DNA of 18,017 nt, from the NCBI GenBank assembly GCA_948766235.1, contig CAQCFX010000033.1, forward strand, positions 1 to 18,017, written 5' to 3'. The DNA is from an uncultured Oscillospiraceae bacterium. Lineage in GTDB: Bacteria; Bacillota; Clostridia; Oscillospirales; Oscillospiraceae. Below, piece by piece: positions 7,137 to 14,542 of this stretch. Made by a program: the position numbers and the translations under genes. The first letter of the stretch is position 1. The number at the start of each line of letters is the position of its first letter. The notes under the pieces are model-generated. The model saw nothing but the letters and a program-made list of their open reading frames with translations, had not been told where the DNA came from and ran no database searches.

Positions 7137-7724
7137 ATGAAACTGGTACTGGCGAGTAAAAATCAGAAGAAAATGAAGGAAATGAACGAGATTCTCTCCG
7201 GCATGGGGGTGGAGGTGTGCCTCCAGGCGGACGTGGGTATCGACATTGACGTGGAGGAGACGGGGACCACCTTTGAGGAGAACTCCATGCTGAAGGCCAA
7301 AGCGGTGATGGAGGCCAGCGGCCTGCCCGCCATCGCGGACGACTCCGGGCTATGCGTGGACGCGCTGGACGGCGCGCCGGGGGTGTACTCCGCCCGGTAC
7401 GGCGGCGAGGGGCTGGACGACGCGGGGCGCTATAAGCTGCTGCTGGCCAATATGCCAAAGGGGGCGGCGCGGACGGCGAAATTTGTGTCCGTCATCACCT
7501 GCTGCTTCCCCAACGGGGATGTGCTCACCGCAAGGGGGGAGTGCCCCGGCACCATTGCCTTTGCCCCCATGGGGGAGGGAGGGTTCGGGTACGACCCGGT
7601 GTTTTTCCTGCCCAAGCTGAAAAAGACCTTCGCCCAGCTTTCTGCTGAGGAGAAGAACGCCATCTCCCACCGTGGGCTGGCGCTGGAGGCGTTCCAGGAA
7701 AAGCTGGAGGAGTATTTGAAATAG
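7137..7724 (+). CDS. rdgB: XTP/dITP diphosphatase (RdgB/HAM1 family)
   Basis: Hydrolyses non-canonical purine nucleoside triphosphates (dITP, XTP, ITP) to monophosphates and pyrophosphate, keeping them out of DNA and RNA. The 195-residue length is typical. Family motifs in order: SKNQKK (7-12), TGTTFEENS (42-50), the catalytic/metal pair IADDSG (D68, D69), PGVYSARY (81-88), GEGGFGYDPVF (146-156) and KNAISHR (173-179). GGGAG at 7122-7126 lies 10 bases before the ATG. It starts 3 bases after the preceding gene and is followed 21 bases later by yhbY. Confidence 0.96.
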   Translation: MKLVLASKNQKKMKEMNEILSGMGVEVCLQADVGIDIDVEETGTTFEENSMLKAKAVMEASGLPAIADDSGLCVDALDGAPGVYSARYGGEGLDDAGRYKLLLANMPKGAARTAKFVSVITCCFPNGDVLTARGECPGTIAFAPMGEGGFGYDPVFFLPKLKKTFAQLSAEEKNAISHRGLALEAFQEKLEEYLK

Positions 7725-7745
7725 AATGGAGTTTGTGAGGACGAT

Positions 7746-8054
7746 ATGGCAGATTTAACAAGCAAACAGCGGGCCCAGCTGAGAGGGCTGGCCAATGACA
7801 TGGATACCATCATCCACATCGGCAAGGACGGGGTGGGCGCGAACCTTATCAAGCAGGCGGACGACGCCTTGGAGGCCCGGGAACTCATCAAGGGCAAGGT
7901 GCTGGAAAACAGCCCCCTGTCCAGCCGGGAGGGGGCGGAGGAGCTGGCCCGGGCCACCCGCAGCCAGGTGGTGCAGGTGATTGGCACCAAGTTTGTGCTC
8001 TACCGGGAGACCCACAGCAGGCCCCGCGACAAACGAATCAAGCTGGTCAAGTGA
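7746..8054 (+). CDS. yhbY: YhbY-family ribosome assembly RNA-binding protein (CRM domain)
   Basis: Small RNA-binding protein linked to maturation of the large ribosomal subunit. All 102 residues form one CRM domain, with the IGKDGVG loop (25-31, matching the family's GxxG turn), the helix ALEARELIKGKV and the final strand QVIGTKFVLYR. GAGG at 7737-7740 is a suitable binding site. In Bacillus subtilis the homologue (yqeI) also lies directly before nadD and yqeK, and the same order holds here. Distinguishing it from other CRM proteins is not an issue, as bacteria normally carry only this type. Confidence 0.94.
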   Translation: MADLTSKQRAQLRGLANDMDTIIHIGKDGVGANLIKQADDALEARELIKGKVLENSPLSSREGAEELARATRSQVVQVIGTKFVLYRETHSRPRDKRIKLVK

Positions 8055-8120
8055 CGGCCGGCCATAGACGCTCATTCATCCTCTTGCCGGGGGCGGCATA
8101 GATATAGAAAGGGTGGTTGT

Positions 8121-9320
8121 GTGAAAATCGGTATTTATGGCGGAAGCTTTAATCCTCCTCACCTTGGTCATTTGGCAGCGGCGAAAGCGGCTTTGGCGGC
8201 GCTCAAGCTGGACAAGCTGGTGTTTATTCCCGCGGGCTGCCCGCCCCACAAGGAGCTGGCCCCTGACAGCCCCACGGCGGCGCAGCGGCTGGAAATGACT
8301 GAAATTGCCGCCGACCAACTGCTGATTCCCGATGTGACACGGGTATGGGACGCAGAAATCCGCCGGGAGGGCAAGAGCTATACCGCGGACACCCTGAAAC
8401 AGGCCGCCCAGCGCTGGCCGGGGGCGGAGCTGTGGCTGCTGATGGGGACGGATATGTTCCTGACCCTCCACCGATGGCGCGAGCCGGAGCAGGTGCTTGC
8501 CCTGGCGGGCGTGTGCGCCTTTGGCCGCACCGAGCAGGACGGCGAGGAGGTGTTCGCCCCTCAGCGGGAGTTTTTACAGAAAACCTATCCCGAGGCGAAA
8601 ATCACCACCATCACCGTTCCCGGCTTGGTCAATGTCTCGTCTACCCAGATGAGAGAGCAGCTATCTCAGGGAAAGGGCCGGGAATTTTTGCCGCAGGCGG
8701 TGTATGGCTACATTTTACGGGAAAAACTATATGGAACCTGCGCCGACCTGAAGCACCTGACCATGGAGGAGCTGCGCTGCGTGTCCTATTCCATGGTGAA
8801 GGCCAAGCGGCTGGCCCATATCCGGGGAATCGAGGAGGAGGCGGCCCGTTTGGCCCGCCGCTGGGGCGCGGACGAGGAGCGGATGCGCCGGGCGGCCATT
8901 CTCCACGACTGCACCAAATACCTCAGCCATGAGGAGCACCTGGCCATCTGCGACCAATACGGAGTGGAGCTGGACCCCCTGGAACGGGCCACGGACAAGC
9001 TGCTCCACGCCAAGAGCGGAGCGGCGCTGGCCCGGTATGTGTTCGGGCAGGAGGACGTGTATGACGCCATCCTCTACCACACCACGGCCAGGGCGGGGAT
9101 GAGCCTGGAGGAAAAGCTGCTGTACATCGCCGACTATATGGAGCCAAATCGCAGCTTTTCCGAGGTGGGCGAGCTGCGGCGGCTGGCGTATTCCGATTTG
9201 GACGGGGCGGTGGGCATGGGCGCGTCGCTGTCCATGCGGGAGATGGTTCAGCGGGGGAAGGAGCTCCACCACGATACCCTTGGCGCATACGAATTCTACG
9301 GGAAAGGGAACAAGACATGA
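8121..9320 (+). CDS. nadD: fused nicotinate-nucleotide adenylyltransferase and YqeK HD hydrolase
   Basis: One 399-residue frame joins two proteins that are separate neighbours in Bacillus. Residues 1-204 are NadD, which adenylates nicotinate mononucleotide to deamido-NAD: GGSFNPPHLGHL carries the HxGH motif (H14, H17), and VSSTQMREQL (172-181) is the second nucleotidyl-transfer motif. Residues about 212-395 are an HD-domain protein of the YqeK type, a symmetrical Ap4A hydrolase family: H233, H262-D263, H296, H320 and D338 are all in place. The junction (about 204-212) is short and I see no stop or frameshift there. The start is GTG 8121, with AAAGGGTGG at 8108-8116. The stop overlaps the next ATG by 4 bases. 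Confidence 0.93.
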   Translation: MKIGIYGGSFNPPHLGHLAAAKAALAALKLDKLVFIPAGCPPHKELAPDSPTAAQRLEMTEIAADQLLIPDVTRVWDAEIRREGKSYTADTLKQAAQRWPGAELWLLMGTDMFLTLHRWREPEQVLALAGVCAFGRTEQDGEEVFAPQREFLQKTYPEAKITTITVPGLVNVSSTQMREQLSQGKGREFLPQAVYGYILREKLYGTCADLKHLTMEELRCVSYSMVKAKRLAHIRGIEEEAARLARRWGADEERMRRAAILHDCTKYLSHEEHLAICDQYGVELDPLERATDKLLHAKSGAALARYVFGQEDVYDAILYHTTARAGMSLEEKLLYIADYMEPNRSFSEVGELRRLAYSDLDGAVGMGASLSMREMVQRGKELHHDTLGAYEFYGKGNKT

Positions 9321-10792
9321 GCGAGCAGTCCAAAATGCCGAATGATGAGACGCCAAAGCAGTCCCGGCCGGGCAAGCGGCTGGAGCGGGGAGAAAAACCC
9401 GCCATGACGCCGGAGCAGGCCAGAAAAAAAAGAGAAAAGATCATTATGGCGGTGATGATTGCGCTGGCTGTGGTGATGGTGATTGCCGCCGCAGCGGTGC
9501 TGCTGTACAACCGGTGGGTGAAGCGGCCCGCGCTGCCCCCAGAGCCCAGTCAGTCCTCCCCGGTTGCCTCCAATTCTCCGGCAGACGAGAGCGCCGAGCC
9601 CACTTTAGATATCGACGCCATTGAGCCCAAGGTGGGCGGGGAGCGCAAGAGCGACGCCATTTTTACCATTCTCATCTTTGGCTCGGACGAGACCTCGGGC
9701 CTGACGGACACCATGATGGTGGCCACCTACGACGTGACCAATCAGAAGGCCACGGTGATGTCCCTGCCCCGGGACACCCTCATCAACTCCAGCGCCCGGC
9801 CCAACATCAACGCCAAAAAGCTCAACGCCGTTTACAACGTCTACGGGCAGGGGGATGACGGGATTCAGGCGCTGAAGAACGAGGTGTCCGAGCTGGTAGG
9901 CTTTGTGCCCGACTACTACGTGCAGATTGACTGGGCGCTGGTGGGGGAGATGGTGGACGCCATCGGCGGGGTGTGGTTCGACGTCCCCCGGCACATGGAG
10001 TACTACGACCCCTTCCAGGACCTGAACATCTACCAGGAGAAGGGCTACCGATTCCTCAACGGCAATGACGCCATGCAGATTGTGCGTTTCCGGCACAGCA
10101 ACGACGGCAGGGCAATCAGCGACCTGGAGCGCCTGGAAATTCAGCATTCCTTTTTAAAGGCGGTGCTGGAGCAGACCCTCCAGATTAAGAACATCACCCG
10201 CATCGGCCAGCTCATCGAGCTGTTCAACAGCCGGGTCAACAGCGATCTGGCGGTGGAGAATATGCTGTGGTTCGCCCAGAAGGCGGTGCTGGGCGGGCTG
10301 AAGGTGGACGACGTGGAGTTTTGCACCATGCCCAACGCGGGGGGGAGCTACCTTGAGCCCGGGTACAGGAGCCCCGCTACCTTTGTCTACCCCAGGCAGG
10401 GCGAGCTGCTCCCTCTCATCAACGAAAAGCTCAACCCCTTTGTGGAGGAGGTTACCATCAAGCAGCTGGACCTGATGAGCCAGAACGCCGATGGTTCGCT
10501 GCGTTCCAGCACTGGGCGGCTGGCCGCGCCGGAGCTGGGCAATCCCCCGGTGACAGAGACTGACGAGCCCGTTGAGAGCGACCCCGTGGAGAGCCAGCCC
10601 GCCGAGAGCGGCGAACCGTCTGAGAGCGGGCCGGTGGAGAGCGACCCCGCGCCCGCCGAGACCGACGGCCAGCCCCAGGAGAGCCAGCCGGCAGTCCCCG
10701 GCGGGCCAGACGACCCCAACGCGGTCCAGTCCGGCCCGGTCCCGGCAGACAATGGGGAAGAAATCATCGACTGGGGCGATACCCCAGATTAA
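9317..10792 (+). CDS. LytR-CpsA-Psr (LCP) family cell-wall glycopolymer ligase
   Basis: Membrane-bound phosphotransferase family that moves glycopolymers such as teichoic acids from undecaprenyl carriers to peptidoglycan. The 491-residue protein has a basic cytoplasmic N-terminus (1-42), one membrane helix (about 43-64), a Pro/Ser linker, then the extracellular LCP domain (about 113-340) with FGSD...LTDTMMV (121-135), SLPRDT (149-154), DAIGGVW (214-220) and LNGNDAMQIVRFRH (247-260). Asp131, Arg152 and Arg257/Arg259 are the expected pyrophosphate-binding and catalytic positions. The C-terminus (about 412-491) is an acidic ESxP-repeat tail. It overlaps nadD-yqeK by 4 bases. The wecA and wecB genes downstream could supply precursors for the polymer it attaches; that link is inference. 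Confidence 0.93.
   Translation: MSEQSKMPNDETPKQSRPGKRLERGEKPAMTPEQARKKREKIIMAVMIALAVVMVIAAAAVLLYNRWVKRPALPPEPSQSSPVASNSPADESAEPTLDIDAIEPKVGGERKSDAIFTILIFGSDETSGLTDTMMVATYDVTNQKATVMSLPRDTLINSSARPNINAKKLNAVYNVYGQGDDGIQALKNEVSELVGFVPDYYVQIDWALVGEMVDAIGGVWFDVPRHMEYYDPFQDLNIYQEKGYRFLNGNDAMQIVRFRHSNDGRAISDLERLEIQHSFLKAVLEQTLQIKNITRIGQLIELFNSRVNSDLAVENMLWFAQKAVLGGLKVDDVEFCTMPNAGGSYLEPGYRSPATFVYPRQGELLPLINEKLNPFVEEVTIKQLDLMSQNADGSLRSSTGRLAAPELGNPPVTETDEPVESDPVESQPAESGEPSESGPVESDPAPAETDGQPQESQPAVPGGPDDPNAVQSGPVPADNGEEIIDWGDTPD
10571..10647 (+). repeat. 15-base tandem repeat encoding the ESxP tail of the LCP protein
   Basis: Units of 15 bases beginning at 10571, 10586 and 10601, with a further exact-phase copy at 10633-10647 and a diverged one at 10676-10690, share the core GAGAGC and encode (V/A)ES(D/Q/G)P. 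In-frame units make copy number free to vary between strains without breaking the frame. Confidence 0.65.
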
Positions 10793-10820
10793 ACAGGACA
10801 CAAGAAAAGGAGCGTATCAT

Positions 10821-11189
10821 ATGCTGAATTCTGAGGAAATGATTGCCATTGCCGTGAAGGCGTTGGATGACAAAAAGGGAAAGGACATCAAGGTGCTGCA
10901 CACCGCCGACCAAACCACCCTGGCGGATTACTTCGTCATCTGCGACGGCTCGTCCAACACCCAGGTGCGGGCCCTGGCGGAAGCGGTGGAGGAGGCCATG
11001 TCCAAGGCGGGGGAGGAGCCCCACCACATTGAGGGCCACCGGGGCGGGCAGTGGACGCTGTTGGACTACTCCGCGGTGGTAATCCATGTGTTTACCCAGG
11101 AGGGGCGGGAGTTCTACGGCCTGGAGCGGCTGTGGTCGGACGCCCAGCCGGTGGATATCTCCAAATATTTGACGGCGCAAGCCGAGTGA
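10821..11189 (+). CDS. rsfS: ribosomal silencing factor RsfS
   Basis: Binds ribosomal protein uL14 on the 50S subunit and blocks joining with 30S, lowering translation in poor conditions. The 122-residue product carries the family core: LADYFVICDGSS followed by a helix (TQVRALAEAVEEAM), then GHRGGQWTLLDY and VIHVFTQEGREFYGLERLW. The start at 10821 is clear: AAAAGGAG at 10805-10812 lies 8 bases upstream, while the longer frame reaching back into the LCP gene is out of register with the family. Bacillus yqeL/rsfS also follows nadD and yqeK; here the LCP gene sits between. Confidence 0.95.
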   Translation: MLNSEEMIAIAVKALDDKKGKDIKVLHTADQTTLADYFVICDGSSNTQVRALAEAVEEAMSKAGEEPHHIEGHRGGQWTLLDYSAVVIHVFTQEGREFYGLERLWSDAQPVDISKYLTAQAE

Positions 11190-11202
11190 GGATGTGAGCG
11201 CA

Positions 11203-12207
11203 ATGGAACAGGAAGCGAAAAAGGTGATGCTCTCGGGCATTCAGCCCAGCGGAGAGCTGCACATCGGGAACTATCTCGGCCCCCTGCGGCACTGGCCGGA
11301 GATGATTGATGAGTTCGACTGCTACTTTTTCCTGGCCGACTTGCACACCATCACGGTGCGGCAGGAGCCGGCGGTGCTTCGGCGGCGGGTGTTGACCCTC
11401 ATCGCCCAGTACATCGCCTGCGGCCTGGACCCAGAAAAATGTGTGCTGTTCGTCCAGTCCCACGTGCCCGCCCACAGCCAGCTGGCCTGGGTGCTGGACT
11501 GCTACGCCATGTTCGGCGAACTGTCCCGTATGACCCAGTTCAAGGACAAGTCCGCCCGGAACGCGGACAATATCAACGCGGGTTTGTTTACCTATCCGGT
11601 GCTGATGGCGGCGGATATCCTGCTCTATCAGCCTGATTTTGTGCCTGTGGGGGAGGATCAAAAGCAGCACGTGGAGATTTGCCGGGATATCGCAAACCGC
11701 TTCAATGGCGTATACGGTGATGTGTTCAAGGTGCCCGAGCCTTATATTGCCAAGGTGGGCGCACGAATCATGAGCCTAAGCACCCCAGAGAGCAAAATGT
11801 CCAAATCCCAGCCAGAGGGTTGCGTGTTCCTCATGGAGAAGCCGGAAGATATTGCCCGGAAGTTCAAGCGGGCGGTCACAGACAGCGACACGGAGCATTG
11901 TGTGCGCTACGACCCGGCGGCCAAGCCCGGCGTGTCCAATCTGATGCAGATTTACGCCTCTGCCACTGGGAAAAGCTATGAGGAGATTGAGCGCGAGTTT
12001 GACGGTAAGGGCTATGGCGTGTTCAAGCCCGCCGTGGGCGAGGCGGTGGTGGAGACGCTGCGCCCCATCCGGGAGGAGACGGAGCGGCTGCTGGCGGACA
12101 AGGCCTATTTGGAGGGCGTGTACCGCTCCGGGGCGGAGAAGGCGGAGTATATTGCCAACAAGACCCTTCGCAAGGTATATAAAAAGGTGGGCTTTTTACC
12201 CCGCTGA
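11203..12207 (+). CDS. trpS: tryptophan--tRNA ligase
   Basis: Class I aminoacyl-tRNA synthetase that activates tryptophan with ATP and charges tRNA-Trp. The 334-residue protein has the HIGH-type motif as ELHIGNYLG (18-26) and KMSKS at 198-202; GEDQKQH, a conserved stretch near the tryptophan/ATP site, is also present. I prefer ATG 11203, served by TGAGGAT at 11187-11193; an in-frame GTG at 11194 would add three residues. It begins only 13 bases after rsfS, leaving no room for a T-box leader, so expression probably follows the long smc-led unit. Confidence 0.95.
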   Translation: MEQEAKKVMLSGIQPSGELHIGNYLGPLRHWPEMIDEFDCYFFLADLHTITVRQEPAVLRRRVLTLIAQYIACGLDPEKCVLFVQSHVPAHSQLAWVLDCYAMFGELSRMTQFKDKSARNADNINAGLFTYPVLMAADILLYQPDFVPVGEDQKQHVEICRDIANRFNGVYGDVFKVPEPYIAKVGARIMSLSTPESKMSKSQPEGCVFLMEKPEDIARKFKRAVTDSDTEHCVRYDPAAKPGVSNLMQIYASATGKSYEEIEREFDGKGYGVFKPAVGEAVVETLRPIREETERLLADKAYLEGVYRSGAEKAEYIANKTLRKVYKKVGFLPR

Positions 12208-12220
12208 TTGGGAACGAGAC

Positions 12221-12227
12221 AAAGGAG
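12221..12227 (+). promoter_or_regulatory. ribosome binding site that decides a TTG start
   Basis: AAAGGAG lies 10 bases before TTG 12238. The frame is open back to TTG 12208, right after the trpS stop, but nothing resembling a binding site precedes that codon, so 12238 is the likely start of the following gene. Confidence 0.7.
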
Positions 12228-12237
12228 CGAAATTTAC

Positions 12238-13371
12238 TTGAACGGTTTTGGAACAATTCTTGCGCCACAGGACATTTGGTATGTGCTACTGGCGCTGGTG
12301 ATTGCGGCGGTGGTTTCCTGCGCCTCCACGCCGCTGGTGAAGGTGCTGTCGGTAAAGGTGGGCGCGGTGGACGTTCCCAAGGACGCCCGGCGGATGCACG
12401 ACCATCCTATACCGCGCATGGGCGGGCTGGCAATCTTTTTCGGCTTTGTGGCGGCGATACTGCTGATGGTTCAGTTGGACACGGCGAAGAAGGGGATGCT
12501 GCTGGGCGCGGTTATCATTGTGGTGCTGGGCATTTTTGACGATATCTACGCACTGCCCGCCAAGCCGAAGTTTTTGATTCAGATTGCCGCCGCCCTCATC
12601 GCGGTGATTGCGGGCAACCGCATCGAGGTGCTGTCAAACCCCAATATTTTCAGCGACAATCCCGTGTGGAAGCTGGGCGCGCTGTCCATCCCCATTACGG
12701 TGATTTGGATTGTGGCCATTACCAACGCGGTCAACCTCATCGATGGGCTGGACGGGCTGGCCTGCGGCGTGTCCACCATCAGCGCGGCCACCATGCTGGT
12801 CATTGCGCTGCGGTTCTGCGAAGTGGATGTGGCCGTCATGATGGCGGCGCTGGCGGGGGCGTGTATAGGGTTTCTGCCTTACAACTTTAATCCGGCGAAA
12901 ATCTTTATGGGGGACACGGGAGCTACATTTTTGGGATTTGTCATGGCCACCGTGTCGGTGAACGGGATGTTCAAACAGTACACCATCATCTCCTTCGTGG
13001 TGCCTTTCCTGGTGCTGGGACTGCCCATTTTCGACGTCTGCTTTGCCGTTGTCCGGCGGCTGTCCCACGGGCAGAACCCCATGAAGCCCGACCGGGGGCA
13101 CGTCCACCACCGGCTCATCGACATGGGCTTTTCCCAAAAGCAGGCGGTGGGAGTGCTTTATGTCATCTCCGCCATTTTGGGCCTGTCCGCCGTGGTGCTG
13201 ACCGCGGGGGGCGCGGAAAAGGCCATGATATTCCTGCTGGCCATGGCGGCAGCCGCAGTCATCGCCTGGAAGGTGTTCCTGGCAGGGCCGGGTCAGGATA
13301 AGCCAAATGAGACGCAGGCGGACGGCGAGGAGCAGCCGCCAGAGAAAGAAGGGAAGGACGGCCATGGATAA
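12238..13371 (+). CDS. wecA: undecaprenyl-phosphate GlcNAc-1-phosphate transferase-like (WecA/TagO, MraY family)
   Basis: Polytopic membrane enzyme that starts surface-glycopolymer synthesis by moving a sugar-1-phosphate, usually GlcNAc-1-P from UDP-GlcNAc, to undecaprenyl phosphate. The 377 residues form about ten hydrophobic helices with cytoplasmic-loop motifs: FDDIYALPAKPKF (Asp101-Asp102, metal/substrate site), NLIDGLDGLA (167-176), FMGDTG (223-228) and the HVHH loop (288-291) typical of the WecA branch rather than MraY itself. MGGLAI (61-66) is another family marker. The charged C-terminal tail (about 350-377) is cytoplasmic and unremarkable. The start is TTG 12238. Its last codons overlap the WecB-type epimerase by 8 bases, so the two are probably made together. 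The exact sugar donor cannot be read from sequence. Confidence 0.9.
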   Translation: MNGFGTILAPQDIWYVLLALVIAAVVSCASTPLVKVLSVKVGAVDVPKDARRMHDHPIPRMGGLAIFFGFVAAILLMVQLDTAKKGMLLGAVIIVVLGIFDDIYALPAKPKFLIQIAAALIAVIAGNRIEVLSNPNIFSDNPVWKLGALSIPITVIWIVAITNAVNLIDGLDGLACGVSTISAATMLVIALRFCEVDVAVMMAALAGACIGFLPYNFNPAKIFMGDTGATFLGFVMATVSVNGMFKQYTIISFVVPFLVLGLPIFDVCFAVVRRLSHGQNPMKPDRGHVHHRLIDMGFSQKQAVGVLYVISAILGLSAVVLTAGGAEKAMIFLLAMAAAAVIAWKVFLAGPGQDKPNETQADGEEQPPEKEGKDGHG

Positions 13372-14518
13372 GCTGAAGGTAATGACCATTTTCGGCACCC
13401 GGCCGGAGGCCATCAAAATGGCGCCGATGGTGAAGGAGCTGGAGAGCCGCCCCGAGTTTGAAAGCTACTGCTGCGTGACCGCTCAGCACCGGCAGATGCT
13501 GGACACGGTGCTGGACATTTTTCACATCAAGCCCCAGTTCGACCTGGACATTATGGAGGAGCGGCAGACGCTGTCCACCATCACCAGCAAGTGCCTGCTG
13601 GGGCTGGAGGAGGTATTCCAGCAGGTGCGGCCGGATTTGGTGCTTGTCCACGGCGATACTTCCACCACCTTTGCCGGGGCGCTGGCGGCGTTCTATCAGC
13701 AAATCTCTGTAGGCCATGTGGAGGCCGGATTGAGAACTGGTGACAAGTATTCTCCCTTTCCAGAGGAAATGAACCGCTCCATGGTGGGCCGGCTGGCCGA
13801 TTTACATTTCTGCCCCACGGAGAGCAACCGCCGCAACCTGGCGGCGGAGGGAATTGCCCGGGGGGTGTTTGTCACGGGCAACACGGTGATTGACGCGCTG
13901 GGCACCACAGTGCGGAGAGACTTTCAATTCAGCACCCAGGCGCTGAATCACTTGGATTATAAATCGAAAAAGGTGATTGTGGTGACCTGCCACCGCCGGG
14001 AAAACTATGGGGAGCCCATGGAGCAGATTATGAACGCCCTGCGCCGGCTGGCGCTGGCCTATGAGGATGAGGTGGAGCTGGTCTATCCGGTGCACCTCTC
14101 CCCGGTGGTGCAGGAGGCGGCTCACAGCCATTTGGACGGGCTGGACAACGTGCATTTGGTGGAGCCGCTTACCGCCGATGAGATGCACAACCTCATGGCC
14201 CGCAGCTACATGGTGATGACCGACTCCGGGGGCTTGCAGGAGGAGGCCCCCGCCCTGGGCAAGCCGGTGCTTGTCCTGCGCCGGGAGACGGAGCGGCCGG
14301 AGGCGGTGGCGGCGGGAACGGTGCGCATCGCCGGCACCCGGGGGCTGGACATCCTTGCGATGGCGTCGGAGCTGATTGACTCTCCCGCGGCCTATGCGGT
14401 GATGGCCCATGCGGTCAATCCCTACGGGGACGGACAGGCCTGCCGCCGGATTGCCGACGGCATCCTGTACTACTTTGGACGGACGGACCGCCCGCCGGAA
14501 ATGTTTAAAAGCCATTGA
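13364..14518 (+). CDS. wecB: UDP-N-acetylglucosamine 2-epimerase (non-hydrolysing)
   Basis: Interconverts UDP-GlcNAc and UDP-ManNAc, supplying ManNAc for teichoic-acid linkage units or capsular/enterobacterial-antigen-like polymers (MnaA in Bacillus). The 384-residue length is normal. Conserved stretches: FGTRPEAIKMAP (10-21), TAQHRQML (39-46), HGDTSTT (96-102), HVEAGLRT (118-125), TGNTVIDAL (171-179), CHRREN (209-214) and TDSGGLQEEA (286-295), with the catalytic acidic and histidine positions kept. I chose ATG 13364 because MDKLKVMTIFGTRPE is the family-typical start; AAGGA at 13354-13358 is upstream. Beginning inside the end of wecA, it is translationally coupled to that gene, which fits a shared glycopolymer pathway. 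Confidence 0.94.
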   Translation: MDKLKVMTIFGTRPEAIKMAPMVKELESRPEFESYCCVTAQHRQMLDTVLDIFHIKPQFDLDIMEERQTLSTITSKCLLGLEEVFQQVRPDLVLVHGDTSTTFAGALAAFYQQISVGHVEAGLRTGDKYSPFPEEMNRSMVGRLADLHFCPTESNRRNLAAEGIARGVFVTGNTVIDALGTTVRRDFQFSTQALNHLDYKSKKVIVVTCHRRENYGEPMEQIMNALRRLALAYEDEVELVYPVHLSPVVQEAAHSHLDGLDNVHLVEPLTADEMHNLMARSYMVMTDSGGLQEEAPALGKPVLVLRRETERPEAVAAGTVRIAGTRGLDILAMASELIDSPAAYAVMAHAVNPYGDGQACRRIADGILYYFGRTDRPPEMFKSH

Positions 14519-14542
14519 GCGTGCAGCAGAGGAGGGAAGGCT

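Noticed and set aside
8055..8120. Spacer before nadD-yqeK with GGCCGGCC (8056-8063) and a 5-bp hairpin (8085-8098) as a regulatory site
   Set aside because: Both are short, lack a T-run or promoter boxes, and are unremarkable in GC-rich DNA.
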